Below are positions 56,039 through 63,805 of a stretch of DNA of 64,000 nucleotides, piece after piece. The stretch spans positions 186,001 through 250,000 of the forward strand of contig NZ_QQAW01000001.1 of the NCBI RefSeq assembly GCF_003350405.1. Direction: 5' to 3'. Each line of letters opens with the position of its first letter. Position 1 is the first letter of the stretch. Below the pieces are notes generated by a model. The model made no database searches, was not told the origin of the DNA, and was given only the letters and a program-made list of their open reading frames with translations. This DNA comes from Gluconacetobacter liquefaciens (GTDB lineage Bacteria > Pseudomonadota > Alphaproteobacteria > Acetobacterales > Acetobacteraceae). A program made the position numbers and the translations under genes.

Positions 56039-56674
56039 ATGCGGCGATTTCTGATGTTTGGGGCGGCGACGGTCATGCTGGGCGTGGCGATGGCACCGGC
56101 AGGAGCCCTGGCTCAGCGCGGCGGTGGCGGCGGGCACGGAGGTGGCGGCGGCGGAGGCCATGGGTTTGGCGGTGGCGGTGGCTATCGTGGCGGCGGTGGT
56201 TACCGAGGGGGCGGTTACGGCGGGGGTTGGCACGGTGGCGGCGGTTACCGGGGTGGCGGCTACGGCGGGGGTTGGCACGGCGGTGGTGGTTACCGGGGTG
56301 GCGGATACTATCGTGGCGGTGGTGGTTGGGGTGGCTGGGGCTATCCCGGCTGGGGCGGATATTATGGTGGCTGGGGTTGGCCGCTGGCATTCGGCACGAT
56401 GTTCGGCATGGCCGCCGGGGCTGCGGCCTATGGTGCGTATGACGGCGCATATGATGACGGCGGCTACGGAGACGATTATGGTGATTACGGCGGCTATCCC
56501 CCGCCGGCCTATGAGGGCGGCGCTTATCCGGCCGGAGGGTACGGCTATCCCGCGCAGCCTTATCCGACGCAGCCTTATGCACAGCCTGGGGCACCCCCGG
56601 CGACCTCGCCGGCTGTGGCCTGTACCGGGGGCCGGTTCTTCAATCGCCTGACCGAGAGTTGTGACAGCCCGTAA
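56039..56674 (+). CDS. Gly/Tyr-rich secreted protein with tandem repeats
   Basis: 211 residues from ATG 56039 (GGGAG upstream). Signal peptide MRRFLMFGAATVMLGVAMAPAGALA. The mature protein is Gly-rich with YRGGGYGGGWHGGGG repeats, a segment WGGWGYPGWGGYYGGWGWPL with a hydrophobic helix (AFGTMFGMAAGAAAYGAYDG), and an acidic Gly/Asp then Pro/Tyr tail. The C-terminal CTGGRFFNRLTESCDSP has two cysteines. At DNA level a 45-bp unit is repeated in tandem at 56198-56242 and 56243-56287 with a partial third. The function is unknown; it could be an envelope-associated disordered protein. Confidence 0.8.
   Translation: MRRFLMFGAATVMLGVAMAPAGALAQRGGGGGHGGGGGGGHGFGGGGGYRGGGGYRGGGYGGGWHGGGGYRGGGYGGGWHGGGGYRGGGYYRGGGGWGGWGYPGWGGYYGGWGWPLAFGTMFGMAAGAAAYGAYDGAYDDGGYGDDYGDYGGYPPPAYEGGAYPAGGYGYPAQPYPTQPYAQPGAPPATSPAVACTGGRFFNRLTESCDSP
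56198..56287 (+). repeat. 45-bp tandem repeat inside the Gly-rich gene
   Basis: Two 45-base units that begin GGTTACC and end GG(C/T)GG(C/T), with a partial third copy from 56288. Units differ at a few wobble positions, so repeat number may vary between strains without changing the frame (15 codons per unit). Confidence 0.75.
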
Positions 56675-56793
56675 GCGTTGTCAGGGTGGGAGCGTTGGAT
56701 GGGGCCGCGATTTCGCCTTTTAAAACTGACCTCACTGGGGAAGGGCGGGAACATTTCCCTCCGCGACCCGGCATTGGAGCATGGACAGGACTG

Positions 56794-57156
56794 ATGAAGA
56801 AGATCGAGAAACGCGGCGTGATGATGCTGCTGACCGCAGGTTTGCTGTCGACCGGCCTGGTCGCCGGGGCGCATGCCGAGCCGGGCGGATGCCTGAAATA
56901 TGGCGCGGTCGGTGCGGTTGGCGGCCACGTAGCCAACCATCATGCCGTGCTGGGGGCGGTCGGGGGCTGTGCCGCCGGTATGTATACCCGCCACGAATAC
57001 CGCAAGACATTGCGGCAGAAGGCGGCTCTGTACGACAAGGAACACCCGGTCGATCCGAACTTGAGCATGCTGGAGCGCTATCGCCAGCGTAAGACGGACG
57101 AGCAGAAAGCCACGCTGTGGGACGCGGAGCATCCGCAGACGACAGCCACGCACTGA
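56794..57156 (+). CDS. Small secreted protein with GAVGG-type hydrophobic segment
   Basis: 120 residues from ATG 56794. Signal peptide KRGVMMLLTAGLLSTGLVAGAHA, then LKYGAVGAVGGHVANHHAVLGAVGGCAAGMYTRHEYRK, which resembles a short glycine-zipper-type helix pair, and a polar tail (KATLWDAEHPQTTATH). The function is not recognised. Its last 14 codons lie inside the first copy of the 166-bp duplication, which repeats them after the stop. It ends at a terminator also present twice. Confidence 0.75.
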   Translation: MKKIEKRGVMMLLTAGLLSTGLVAGAHAEPGGCLKYGAVGAVGGHVANHHAVLGAVGGCAAGMYTRHEYRKTLRQKAALYDKEHPVDPNLSMLERYRQRKTDEQKATLWDAEHPQTTATH

Positions 57157-57184
57157 ACCGATTGATCGCTGACGCGCATGCCCG

Positions 57185-57216
57185 ACCGGGGCCGCCTGAT
57201 GGCGGTCCCGGTTTTT
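57185..57216 (+). terminator. Intrinsic terminator, copy 1
   Basis: ACCGGGGCCGCC-TGAT-GGCGGTCCCGGT followed by TTTTC; a 12-base stem with one G-T wobble. It terminates the small secreted protein gene. The second copy is at 57351-57382. Confidence 0.88.
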
Positions 57217-57350
57217 CTTTATGCGGAGGGCGCTGGTAACCAGCCCGCGAGTTCCTGCCGTGCAAGCCCTTCCAGCAGGGCTGTGGGACGCGGAGCATCC
57301 GCAGACGACAGCCACGCACTGAACCGATTGATCGCTGACGCGCATGCCCG

Positions 57351-57382
57351 ACCGGGGCCGCCTGATGGCGGTCCCGGTTTTT
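57351..57382 (+). terminator. Intrinsic terminator, copy 2
   Basis: Same 12-base stem and T run, duplicated as part of the 166-bp repeat. It lies three bases beyond the hemH stop codon in the opposite orientation, so it gives a double stop for rightward transcription entering hemH antisense. Confidence 0.85.
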
Positions 57383-57384
57383 CT

Positions 57385-58422
57385 TTATGCGGAGGGCGCT
57401 GGTAACCAGCCCGCGAGTTCCTGCCGTGCAAGCCCTTCCAGCAGGTCGATGGTGGCTGGGGCGGCGTTCAGGCATGGGACCAGGGCGAAATCGGTACCGC
57501 CGGCGGCCAGGAATTCCGACCGTACCTCGTTGCCGATTTCATCCAGCGTTTCGATACAGTCGGCCATGAAGCCGGGCATGATCACCGCGATACGGGTGAC
57601 GCCCTGTGCCGGCAGGCCGGCGATCAGTGGTGCGGTATAGGGCTCCAGCCACTGCGCAGGGCCGAACCGGGACTGGTAGGTGAGCGGCATTGCCGTTTCG
57701 TCCATATCCAGTGCCTGCCGCAGCGCGACCATCGTGCGGGTGCATTCTTCGGCGTAAGGATCGCCTTTTTCCACATAGGCGCGTGGCAGGCCGTGGAACG
57801 AGGCCACGATGCGCTGGGGGACGAAGGGCAGGCCTGTCAGCGTCTCGCGCACCGAACGCGCCAGCGCGGCGATATAGAGCGGATGATCGGAAAAGGGCGG
57901 TACGGTGCGCACCGCCGGCTGGTTGCGCAGGCGCATCAGCGCGCGGAATGCCTGATCGTTGGCGGTCGCGGTCGTGGTGGCGCTGTATTGCGGATAAAGC
58001 GGCAGCAGCAGCACCTTCTCGCACCCGCGTTGCAGCAGTGCGGCGATGCCGGAAGCGATCGAGGGGGTGCCGTAGCGCATCGCCCATTCCACCGCTACGC
58101 CATCGGGCGCCAGACGCTCGGCAAGGGCTTCGCCCTGGGCCCGCGTGTAGGTGCGCAGCGGGCTTTCATCGCGTTCCTGATTCCAGATGCGGCGATAGGC
58201 GCGGCCGGTACGGCGCGGGCGCAGGGTCAGGATCGGGCCGCGCAGGATGGGCTGCCAGATGGCCGGGTTGGCTTCGATGATCCGCCGATCCGAGAGGAAT
58301 TCACCCAGATAGCGCCGCACGGCGCCATAACCGGTGTCATCGGGCGTGCCGAGATTGGTCAGCAGGACGCCGATACGGGACGGGGCGATGGAATCGCCCG
58401 GACGGACGGTAAGAAAGGTCAT
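57385..58422 (-). CDS. hemH: Ferrochelatase
   Basis: 345 residues. Inserts Fe(II) into protoporphyrin IX, the last step of heme synthesis. IGVLLTNLGTPDDTGYGAVRRYLGEFLSD is the N-terminal motif, VLLLPLYPQYSATTTAT follows, IVASFHGLPRAYVEKGDPY carries the conserved metal-binding histidine, and IAVIMPGFMADCIETLDEIG the conserved acid pair. The last 20 codons lie in the 166-bp duplication, of which the intact copy is 57385-57445. HemN at 3.1 kb belongs to the same pathway. Confidence 0.96.
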   Translation of the reverse strand: MTFLTVRPGDSIAPSRIGVLLTNLGTPDDTGYGAVRRYLGEFLSDRRIIEANPAIWQPILRGPILTLRPRRTGRAYRRIWNQERDESPLRTYTRAQGEALAERLAPDGVAVEWAMRYGTPSIASGIAALLQRGCEKVLLLPLYPQYSATTTATANDQAFRALMRLRNQPAVRTVPPFSDHPLYIAALARSVRETLTGLPFVPQRIVASFHGLPRAYVEKGDPYAEECTRTMVALRQALDMDETAMPLTYQSRFGPAQWLEPYTAPLIAGLPAQGVTRIAVIMPGFMADCIETLDEIGNEVRSEFLAAGGTDFALVPCLNAAPATIDLLEGLARQELAGWLPAPSA

Positions 58423-58482
58423 CGGTCCGGGATGCTACAGGACGTGCCGGATCGTGGCAAAACAGACTTGGCGGTCTGTATA

Positions 58483-58629
58483 TCAGCGACGGCGCGAACG
58501 GACGCGGACGGGAACCGGCTGAGGTGTCGGCACGTTGCGCCATGTGAACAGCGCGGCGCAGCCCGTTGCAAGGCACAGGCCAAGGACCGGCAGGGATGAC
58601 GACAGAAACGCGGTAATGACGGTCATCAT
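58483..58629 (-). CDS. 48-residue membrane peptide
   Basis: MMTVITAFLSSSLPVLGLCLATGC begins a single hydrophobic segment, followed by AALFTWRNVPTPQPVPVRVRSRRR, a basic C-terminal tail. GGAGAGC directly precedes the ATG at 58629. The hydrophobic part could be a lipoprotein signal (TGC), or a transmembrane helix. The family is unknown and the evidence is only the ribosome site and composition. 58630-58830 behind it holds no other ORF; a short inverted repeat CGTCA...TGACG lies near 58773-58790. Confidence 0.5.
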   Translation of the reverse strand: MMTVITAFLSSSLPVLGLCLATGCAALFTWRNVPTPQPVPVRVRSRRR

Positions 58630-58830
58630 GCTCTCCATCCCATCCGGAGACGGCGTACCGCCGGAGGATTCTGGCGGTTTTCGCTTGCCGGAAGGCATTC
58701 GCGGCGGGTTCGGGTCCTGGAAGCAGGCCGTCCGCAGCACCTGATCAGTCAAGCTTGCCGCTTTACGACTCGTCAAGAAAAAATGACGGATGGATGGCGG
58801 CGCGGTTCGTGACCGAGCCCTGCGCTTTCG

Positions 58831-59895
58831 TCAGGCCACCGCTTCGGGCCATGCGGCATCCACGCATTTGCGCATCAGCGACGGCAGGGCCAGCGTATCC
58901 AGGTCGGCATGGGCCACGGCCATGCCTCCGACCTGGGCCACCGCGTTGGGGAAGTGCGCGACGTGCGCGGCATAGACATCCACATGCAGGGTAAAATGGG
59001 TGAAGACGTGGCTGATACGGCCGGCCTTGTGCCAGGCGGCGCGCGCCGGGGCAAATGGCAGGGCCTCGGCCTCGGGCCAAGGGGTGGCGCGCCATTCGGT
59101 GCCTGGAAGCTCCAGCATGCCGCCCAGCAATCCTTTCTCCGGCCGGCGGCGCAGCAGGATGTGGCCGCCTGCGTCGGTCAGCAGGAAATGCGCGCCATGG
59201 CGCACCGGACGGTCGACGCGCGGGGCCTTGGCCGGGAGGCTGGCGGCGATACCCTGGCGGAGGCCGGCGCAGGGGTCTCGCCACGGACAGAGCGCGCAGG
59301 CAGGCTGGCGCGGCGTGCAGATGCCCGCGCCGAGGTCGAACAGGGCCTGGGCGAAATCGGAGGGGCGCGCCTGGGCCTCGGCGGACTCGTTCAGGGTGGC
59401 GGCGTGCCGGGCGATGGCCTTGCGCGATCCGGGCAGCGGGTCGGTCAGGGCGAACAGCCGGCTGGTCACGCGCTCCACATTGCCGTCCACCGGCACCACC
59501 GGCTGGCCGAACGCGATGGCGGCGATGGCGGCGGCGGTATAGGTGCCCACGCCCGGCAGCGCCAGCAGGCCCGCCACGTTGCGGGGAAAGCCGCCGGCTG
59601 CCGCCACGGCCTTTGAGCAGGCATGCAGGTTGCGTGCCCGGGCGTAATAGCCAAGCCCAGCCCATGCGGCCATCACCGTGTCGGATTCGGCCCGCGCCAG
59701 ATCATCGACTGTCGGAAACAGGTCGAGAAAGCGGTGGTAATAGGGGATGACCGCCGCCACGGTCGTCTGTTGCAGCATGATTTCGCTGAGCCACACGTGG
59801 TAGGGATCGGCTGTCCGGCCGGGCAGGGCCCGCCAGGGCAGGGTCCGGCGATGGCGGTCGTACCAGCGCAGCAGGGCGGCGGAAGAAGGAGGCAC
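58831..59895 (-). CDS. mutY: A/G-specific adenine glycosylase MutY
   Basis: 354 residues from GTG 59895. Removes adenine mispaired with 8-oxoguanine. SEIMLQQTTVAAVIPYYHRFLDLFP has the catalytic glutamate, LPGVGTYTAAAIAAIAFGQPVVPVDGNV the HhH and catalytic aspartate. The [4Fe-4S] loop is C-x6-C-x2-C-x5-C (CTPRQPACALCPWRDPC). The C-terminal NUDIX-like domain for 8-oxoG recognition (HFLLTDAGGHILLRRRPEKG) is complete. The start codons of mutY and the divergent dciA-like gene are nine bases apart, so their promoters must overlap the neighbouring gene. Confidence 0.95.
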   Translation of the reverse strand: MPPSSAALLRWYDRHRRTLPWRALPGRTADPYHVWLSEIMLQQTTVAAVIPYYHRFLDLFPTVDDLARAESDTVMAAWAGLGYYARARNLHACSKAVAAAGGFPRNVAGLLALPGVGTYTAAAIAAIAFGQPVVPVDGNVERVTSRLFALTDPLPGSRKAIARHAATLNESAEAQARPSDFAQALFDLGAGICTPRQPACALCPWRDPCAGLRQGIAASLPAKAPRVDRPVRHGAHFLLTDAGGHILLRRRPEKGLLGGMLELPGTEWRATPWPEAEALPFAPARAAWHKAGRISHVFTHFTLHVDVYAAHVAHFPNAVAQVGGMAVAHADLDTLALPSLMRKCVDAAWPEAVA

Positions 59896-59904
59896 GGGGC
59901 GCTT

Positions 59905-60402
59905 ATGGCGAAGGATCGGACTGACGGCAAGCGTGTGGGCATCACCGCACCTCCGCCCGAACCAAGGCGCGCCTTGACGATGCGCAGCCTCGGCGCGCTG
60001 ATCCCGACCGTTGCACGCCCGGCTTTCCGCCGGCATCCGGCCGCGTTGGCGCAGGTGATGACCGACTGGGCGGAGATCGTCGGGCCAGATCTGGCCCGTT
60101 GTACCGTGCCGCGCCGCCTGTCGGCCGGCGTGCTGACGCTGGGCTGTGCCGGGCCGGTGGCGATGGAATTGCAGCATCTGGCGCCGGAACTGATCGCCCG
60201 CGTCAACCGCTCCTGCGGGCATGGCACGGTGCGGTCGCTGAAGCTGGTGCAGGATATGGTCGCGGGAGGGGTGCCTCCGCCTCGCCCCGCACCCCGTGAC
60301 CCGCCTCCGCCGGTGCCGATCCCGGATATGCAGGAAGGCCCGCTGAAAGAGGCGCTGGCGGCCTTGGGCGCGCGTATTCGCGAGCGCAACAAACGGAAAT
60401 AA
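59905..60402 (+). CDS. DciA-like (DUF721) protein
   Basis: 165 residues from ATG 59905 (AGGAGG 12 bases upstream); ATG 59980 is an alternative. MRSLGALIPTVARPAFRRHPAALAQVMTDWAEIVGPDLARCTVPRRL with GVLTLGCAGPVAMELQHLAPELIARVN is the DUF721 core, whose members include DciA, loader of the DnaB helicase in bacteria lacking DnaC. The tail is Pro-rich then helical and basic (KEALAALGARIRERNKRK). Divergent from mutY. Confidence 0.82.
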   Translation: MAKDRTDGKRVGITAPPPEPRRALTMRSLGALIPTVARPAFRRHPAALAQVMTDWAEIVGPDLARCTVPRRLSAGVLTLGCAGPVAMELQHLAPELIARVNRSCGHGTVRSLKLVQDMVAGGVPPPRPAPRDPPPPVPIPDMQEGPLKEALAALGARIRERNKRK

Positions 60403-60573
60403 GACTCGGCAGAATTGCCACAAAATGGCCGGGATCGGGGCGCCCGATGGCGGGTGTACCGACAGGAAGGCGGACCGCGATCCCGTGATCGTGCATGCCG
60501 GACGGGTTTACCTCCCCGCCTGTCCTGCCGACATGATGACGTGACGAGATTCCTGCTGGAAGGGAGAATTCCG

Positions 60574-60966
60574 ATGCGCAAGATGGCTTTCCTGCTGGCG
60601 GCGGCCTTGGCTGCGGCGGGGCCGCTATCCTCGACTTCCGCCATGGCATGGGGACATGGCTGGGGGTGGCACGGCGGTGGCGGCTGGGGGCGTGGCCCAG
60701 GCTGGGGTGGCGGTTGGGGCTGGCGCGGCGGCGGATGGCGTGGAGGCGGCTGGGGGCCGCGCTGGGGCTGGGGCCTGGGTGGTTTCGGCGTCGGCGTACT
60801 TGCGGGCTCTGCGCTGGCCTCGCCCTATTACGGTTATCGGTACCGTTATTATCCGCCGGCTTATCCGGCGTATGCTTATCCCTATCCGGCGTATCCTGCT
60901 TACCCGGCCTATCCCGCCTACCCGTACCCTGCTTACGGCTACCCGTACGGTTACGGGCGCTGGTAA
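60574..60966 (+). CDS. Gly/Trp- and Tyr/Pro-rich secreted protein
   Basis: 130 residues from ATG 60574 (GGAAGGGAGAATTCCG upstream). Signal peptide MRKMAFLLAAALAAAGPLSSTSAMA. The mature part has a WG/GG-rich segment, a short hydrophobic helix (WGLGGFGVGVLAGSALAS), then a PAY/PYP-rich tail. The upstream GGGAGAATTC element and the composition match the Gly-rich gene at 56039, so the two may be related and similarly expressed. Its last 16 bases overlap the end of trpF on the other strand. The function is unknown. Confidence 0.75.
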   Translation: MRKMAFLLAAALAAAGPLSSTSAMAWGHGWGWHGGGGWGRGPGWGGGWGWRGGGWRGGGWGPRWGWGLGGFGVGVLAGSALASPYYGYRYRYYPPAYPAYAYPYPAYPAYPAYPAYPYPAYGYPYGYGRW

Positions 60967-61598
60967 GCGCCCTGCCGGGCTGCCTGGATGAAGCGCGCGA
61001 TCAGGCGCGCATCCTTGTGGCCCGGTGCGCTTTCCACGCCGGATGAGACATCGACCGCCGGGGCGCCGCTGAGGGCGATCGCCCGCGCGACGGTATCGGG
61101 TGTCAGCCCGCCTGCCAGCATCCACGGGACGGGGGCCTGCCAGTCTTTCGGGAGGGTCCAGTCGATCGGCTGCGCGTTGCCGCCCGGACGGCTCGCCCCG
61201 GCGGGCGGGCGTGATTCGATCACCAGCCCGTCCAGCCTGCTGGTGGCCGGCAGGTCGGCCGCCGTGGTGACGCCCCGTGCGTGCCAGACCGGCAGGCGGA
61301 ATCTCTCGCGGATTTCCAGCGCGCGGGCCTCGGGGGCGTAGATCTGCAATCCGTCCAGGGCGACCGCATCCAGCGTTGCCGCGATCGCGTCATCATCCGG
61401 GGCGACGAACAGGCCGATACGCTGTGGGCCGCCCTGTGGCATGCGCGCGGCCAATGATGCGGCCTGTGCCGGGGTGACGGCGCGGGGGGAGCGCGCGAAG
61501 AAGACGAAGCCTATCCAGTCGGCGCCGTGGGCGATCGCGGCGTCCAGCCCTTCGGGCTCGGTCAGGCCGCAGATCTTGACGCCGACGGGTGGGGCCAC
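60951..61598 (-). CDS. trpF: Phosphoribosylanthranilate isomerase
   Basis: 215 residues. Isomerises N-(5'-phosphoribosyl)anthranilate in tryptophan synthesis. MAPPVGVKICGLTEPEGLDAAIAHGADWIGFVFFARSPR contains the catalytic cysteine of KICGLT; VPWMLAGGLTPDTVARAI and AVDVSSGVESAPGHKD form the phosphate site and catalytic aspartate region. The last of three minus-strand genes lapA-pyrF-trpF. No trpBA follows in the window because the neighbour at 60574 is convergent. Confidence 0.96.
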   Translation of the reverse strand: MAPPVGVKICGLTEPEGLDAAIAHGADWIGFVFFARSPRAVTPAQAASLAARMPQGGPQRIGLFVAPDDDAIAATLDAVALDGLQIYAPEARALEIRERFRLPVWHARGVTTAADLPATSRLDGLVIESRPPAGASRPGGNAQPIDWTLPKDWQAPVPWMLAGGLTPDTVARAIALSGAPAVDVSSGVESAPGHKDARLIARFIQAARQGAYQRP

Positions 61599-61603
61599 CG
61601 TGG

Positions 61604-62311
61604 TCAGCCGGCGAGTTCGGCCGCTACGGCGGCGGCGGCGGCGGCGGGATCGGCGGCGGTGGTGATCGGCCGGCCGACCACGATCCAGTCGGCGCCGGCA
61701 TTGCGGGCCTGGGTGGGGGTCATGACACGCTTCTGGTCACCGGTTTCGGCCCCGGCGGGGCGGATGCCGGGTACCACCAGGACTGGTGCGTCGCCCAGGC
61801 GGTCGCGCAGGGGGATGATTTCGTGCGGCGAGCAGATCAGACCGTCGGCGCCGGCCGCGACTGCCAGCGCACCCAGGCGCAGCACCTGCTGGCATGGATC
61901 GTCATGGACGCCGATTTCGTGCAGGGCCGCTTCGTCCATGCTGGTCAGGACCGTGACCGCCAGCAGCAGGGGGCGTGCGTCGGCCGGAAAAGCGCGGTCC
62001 ACGGCGGCGCGGGCCGCGGCGATCATGGCGCTGCCGCCCTGGGCGTGGATCGTCAGCATCGCCGGGCGCGTGTCGGCCAGGCTGCCGATGGCCGAACCGA
62101 CGGTATTGGGGATGTCGTGCAGTTTCAGGTCCAGAAACAGGCTATGCCCCTTCGCGACCCGGCGCACCGCGTCCAGCCCCTGCGCATAGGTGAATTCCAG
62201 CCCCAGCTTGATGGCGTCGGCACTGGCGGCCGTCTGGTCGCGCCAGCGCGCGGCCTGGGCCTCATCCTTGGTATCCAGCGCCACGATCAGGCGTGTCCGG
62301 CGGGTCGTCAT
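61604..62311 (-). CDS. pyrF: Orotidine 5'-phosphate decarboxylase
   Basis: 235 residues. Decarboxylates OMP to UMP. RLIVALDTKDEAQA, the catalytic tetrad in LFLDLKLHDIPNTVG (D-x-K-x-x-D), VVPGIRPAGAETGDQKRVMTPTQA and GADWIVVGRPITTAADP are diagnostic. The Ala repeats near the end (AAAAAAVAA) are a helix. It starts with an ATGA overlap of four bases to the lapA gene and is followed five bases after its stop by trpF. Confidence 0.97.
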   Translation of the reverse strand: MTTRRTRLIVALDTKDEAQAARWRDQTAASADAIKLGLEFTYAQGLDAVRRVAKGHSLFLDLKLHDIPNTVGSAIGSLADTRPAMLTIHAQGGSAMIAAARAAVDRAFPADARPLLLAVTVLTSMDEAALHEIGVHDDPCQQVLRLGALAVAAGADGLICSPHEIIPLRDRLGDAPVLVVPGIRPAGAETGDQKRVMTPTQARNAGADWIVVGRPITTAADPAAAAAAVAAELAG

Positions 62312-62655
62312 GGCAGCGGCGCCTCATGGGATGCCGGCAGCGCGGTGGATACCGGCACGGCTGTGGGGGGCGGGTTGTAGGTTTCGGCCTGCTGGCGGCG
62401 GAGTTCGGCCACCTGTTCCTCCAGCGTGCGGACCTGCTGTTCCGCCCGGCGGGCGCGTCCGCGCTGGCGCAGTTCGGCGAACCAGACCGTGACCGCGCCG
62501 AGAAGGAAGAACGCGGCGGCGGCGACCAGCGTCAGCACGCCGACCGAGGATTTCCATCCCCAGTCGAGGAACCACATCTGGATCGGGTCCTGATTGCAGG
62601 CGCTGAAGACGATCAGCCCCAGCAGGAAAGGCAAAGTGACGAGTAGACGCAGCAT
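62308..62655 (-). CDS. LapA-like membrane protein (DUF1049)
   Basis: 115 residues from ATG 62655 (AGGAGG upstream). Two membrane helices (LRLLVTLPFLLGLIVFSAC and SSVGVLTLVAAAAFFLLGAVTVWF) and a cytoplasmic coiled coil (RGRARRAEQQVRTLEEQVAELRRQQ) match LapA/YciS, an assembly factor for LPS in E. coli. The C-terminal stretch is Pro/Ala-rich. It overlaps pyrF by four bases. The longer frame to 62808 has no support. Confidence 0.85.
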   Translation of the reverse strand: MLRLLVTLPFLLGLIVFSACNQDPIQMWFLDWGWKSSVGVLTLVAAAAFFLLGAVTVWFAELRQRGRARRAEQQVRTLEEQVAELRRQQAETYNPPPTAVPVSTALPASHEAPLP

Positions 62656-62794
62656 GGGCAGCCTCCTACCGTTTCGCGCGATGTCCGGCAAGGAAAGCCG
62701 GACATGGCCGTGCGGCGAGCCGACGCCCGCAGATCGGCCTTGATTTCCACCACGCCGGCATGGTGTCGTTGCCGGATCGGGGCGGAGCAGGCTC

Positions 62795-63085
62795 TTGAGC
62801 GAAATCATCGCGTTTCAGCGCACCGGACGCAAGGACGACATGGTGTGGGCCGTTGTGGCGACCGTCGGCCGGGCCCTGCGCATAGCGGAGATCTATCCCG
62901 GCCGCCCGGCGGCGATGGCCGACCGCGACTGGCGGGAGCAGCAGGTCCGGGCCTATGCCGCCTTCCTGCGCCAGAGCCGCCAGCCCGTTCCCCGTTACAG
63001 CGTGCAGCCCATCCGCCGTGCCGATCTGCCGCGTGCCTGGCGCCCCCTGCCCGCTCTGGGCTTTCTGCGCGGGCAATTCATCTGA
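62795..63085 (+). CDS. Hypothetical protein, TTG start
   Basis: 96 residues beginning from TTG 62795 (GGAGCAGGCTC upstream), reading SEIIAFQRTGRKDDMVWAVVATVGRALRIAEIYPGRPAAM ... VPRYSVQPIRRADLPRAWRPLPALGFLRGQF. Charged, with no signal peptide. No family recognised. An ATG near 62840 gives a shorter version. The overlapping frames on both strands are long, so the case rests on the ribosome site and amino acid balance. Confidence 0.5.
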   Translation: MSEIIAFQRTGRKDDMVWAVVATVGRALRIAEIYPGRPAAMADRDWREQQVRAYAAFLRQSRQPVPRYSVQPIRRADLPRAWRPLPALGFLRGQFI

Positions 63086-63171
63086 AGCGATAAAATCCAC
63101 GCTGGGTAAACGCCCCGTTCACCTTGCCTGGAGCACAATCGTGGCTTCACGATCCGGAGTACGTGGGCACG

Positions 63172-63663
63172 ATGCATGATGGAGACGCGACCGCCACGGT
63201 TGCCGGCGCGGCGGATGGCATGGCTGTGCCGCGCGGCGAGATTGTCAGCCAGTATGTGAAGTCGGTGCGGCTGGACGTGCCCGGTGCGCCGGCGGTGCAT
63301 GTCGCGCCGAAAGGGTTGCCGCGCCTGCATCTGGATCTGGACGTCGATGCACGGCAGGTCGCCGATGGCGCGCCGTTGTTCGAGGTCGCGCTGGTGCTGC
63401 GTTGCCAGGGGCGGGGGCCGGACGAGCAGGTGCTGTTCGAGGCCGAACTGGCCTATGCCGGGCTGGTGAGCCTGCGCGCCGCCGGCGGTGTTGCCGCGCC
63501 GGAAATGCTGGAGCCGCTGCTGCTGGTCGAGATTCCGGCCCTGCTGTTTCCCGGGGCGCGCAACCTGCTGGCCGATCTGACGCGGGATGCGGGATTTCCG
63601 CCGGTGCTGATGCAAGGGGTTGATTTTGCGGCGTTGCAGCGTGGGCGCCGGGCGGTGGTTTGA
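63172..63663 (+). CDS. secB: Protein-export chaperone SecB
   Basis: 163 residues from ATG 63172. It keeps preproteins unfolded and delivers them to SecA. IVSQYVKSVRLDVPGAP, RLHLDLDVDARQVADGAPLFEVALVLRCQ, AELAYAGLVSLRAAG and LLLVEIPALLFPGARNLLADLTRDAGFPPVLMQGVDFAALQ are SecB core motifs, the last with the LFP(Y/F)AR region. The N terminus, MHDGDATATVAGAADGMAV, is acidic as in other alphaproteobacteria. It is followed by a 142-base gap and a peptidase gene. Confidence 0.92.
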   Translation: MHDGDATATVAGAADGMAVPRGEIVSQYVKSVRLDVPGAPAVHVAPKGLPRLHLDLDVDARQVADGAPLFEVALVLRCQGRGPDEQVLFEAELAYAGLVSLRAAGGVAAPEMLEPLLLVEIPALLFPGARNLLADLTRDAGFPPVLMQGVDFAALQRGRRAVV

Positions 63664-63805
63664 TGTCGCTTCGGCCGGGAGCCGTGTGCCGGTGGACACG
63701 CGATGCTCCTGAACGATCAAGGCCACGCATTGCATTTCCCGCGTCCTGTTCGCACATTCCCGACTGATTCGCGGCGCGTGCCGCATTCCGGATCGAGGAT
63801 GGACG

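Larger units (their letters stand above)
57114..57445. repeat. Perfect 166-bp tandem duplication
   Basis: Bases 57114-57279 and 57280-57445 are identical by eye over 166 positions. The unit covers the last 14 codons of the gene ending at 57156, an intrinsic terminator and the last 20 codons of the convergent hemH. Copy 1 is the end of the first gene and copy 2 is the end of hemH; each neighbour stays intact. Perfect identity implies a recent event or maintenance by recombination. Confidence 0.95.

Noticed and set aside
56100-56350. CRISPR-like short repeats
   Set aside because: The repeats are in-frame codons for Gly/Tyr motifs without unique spacers; no cas gene exists in the window.
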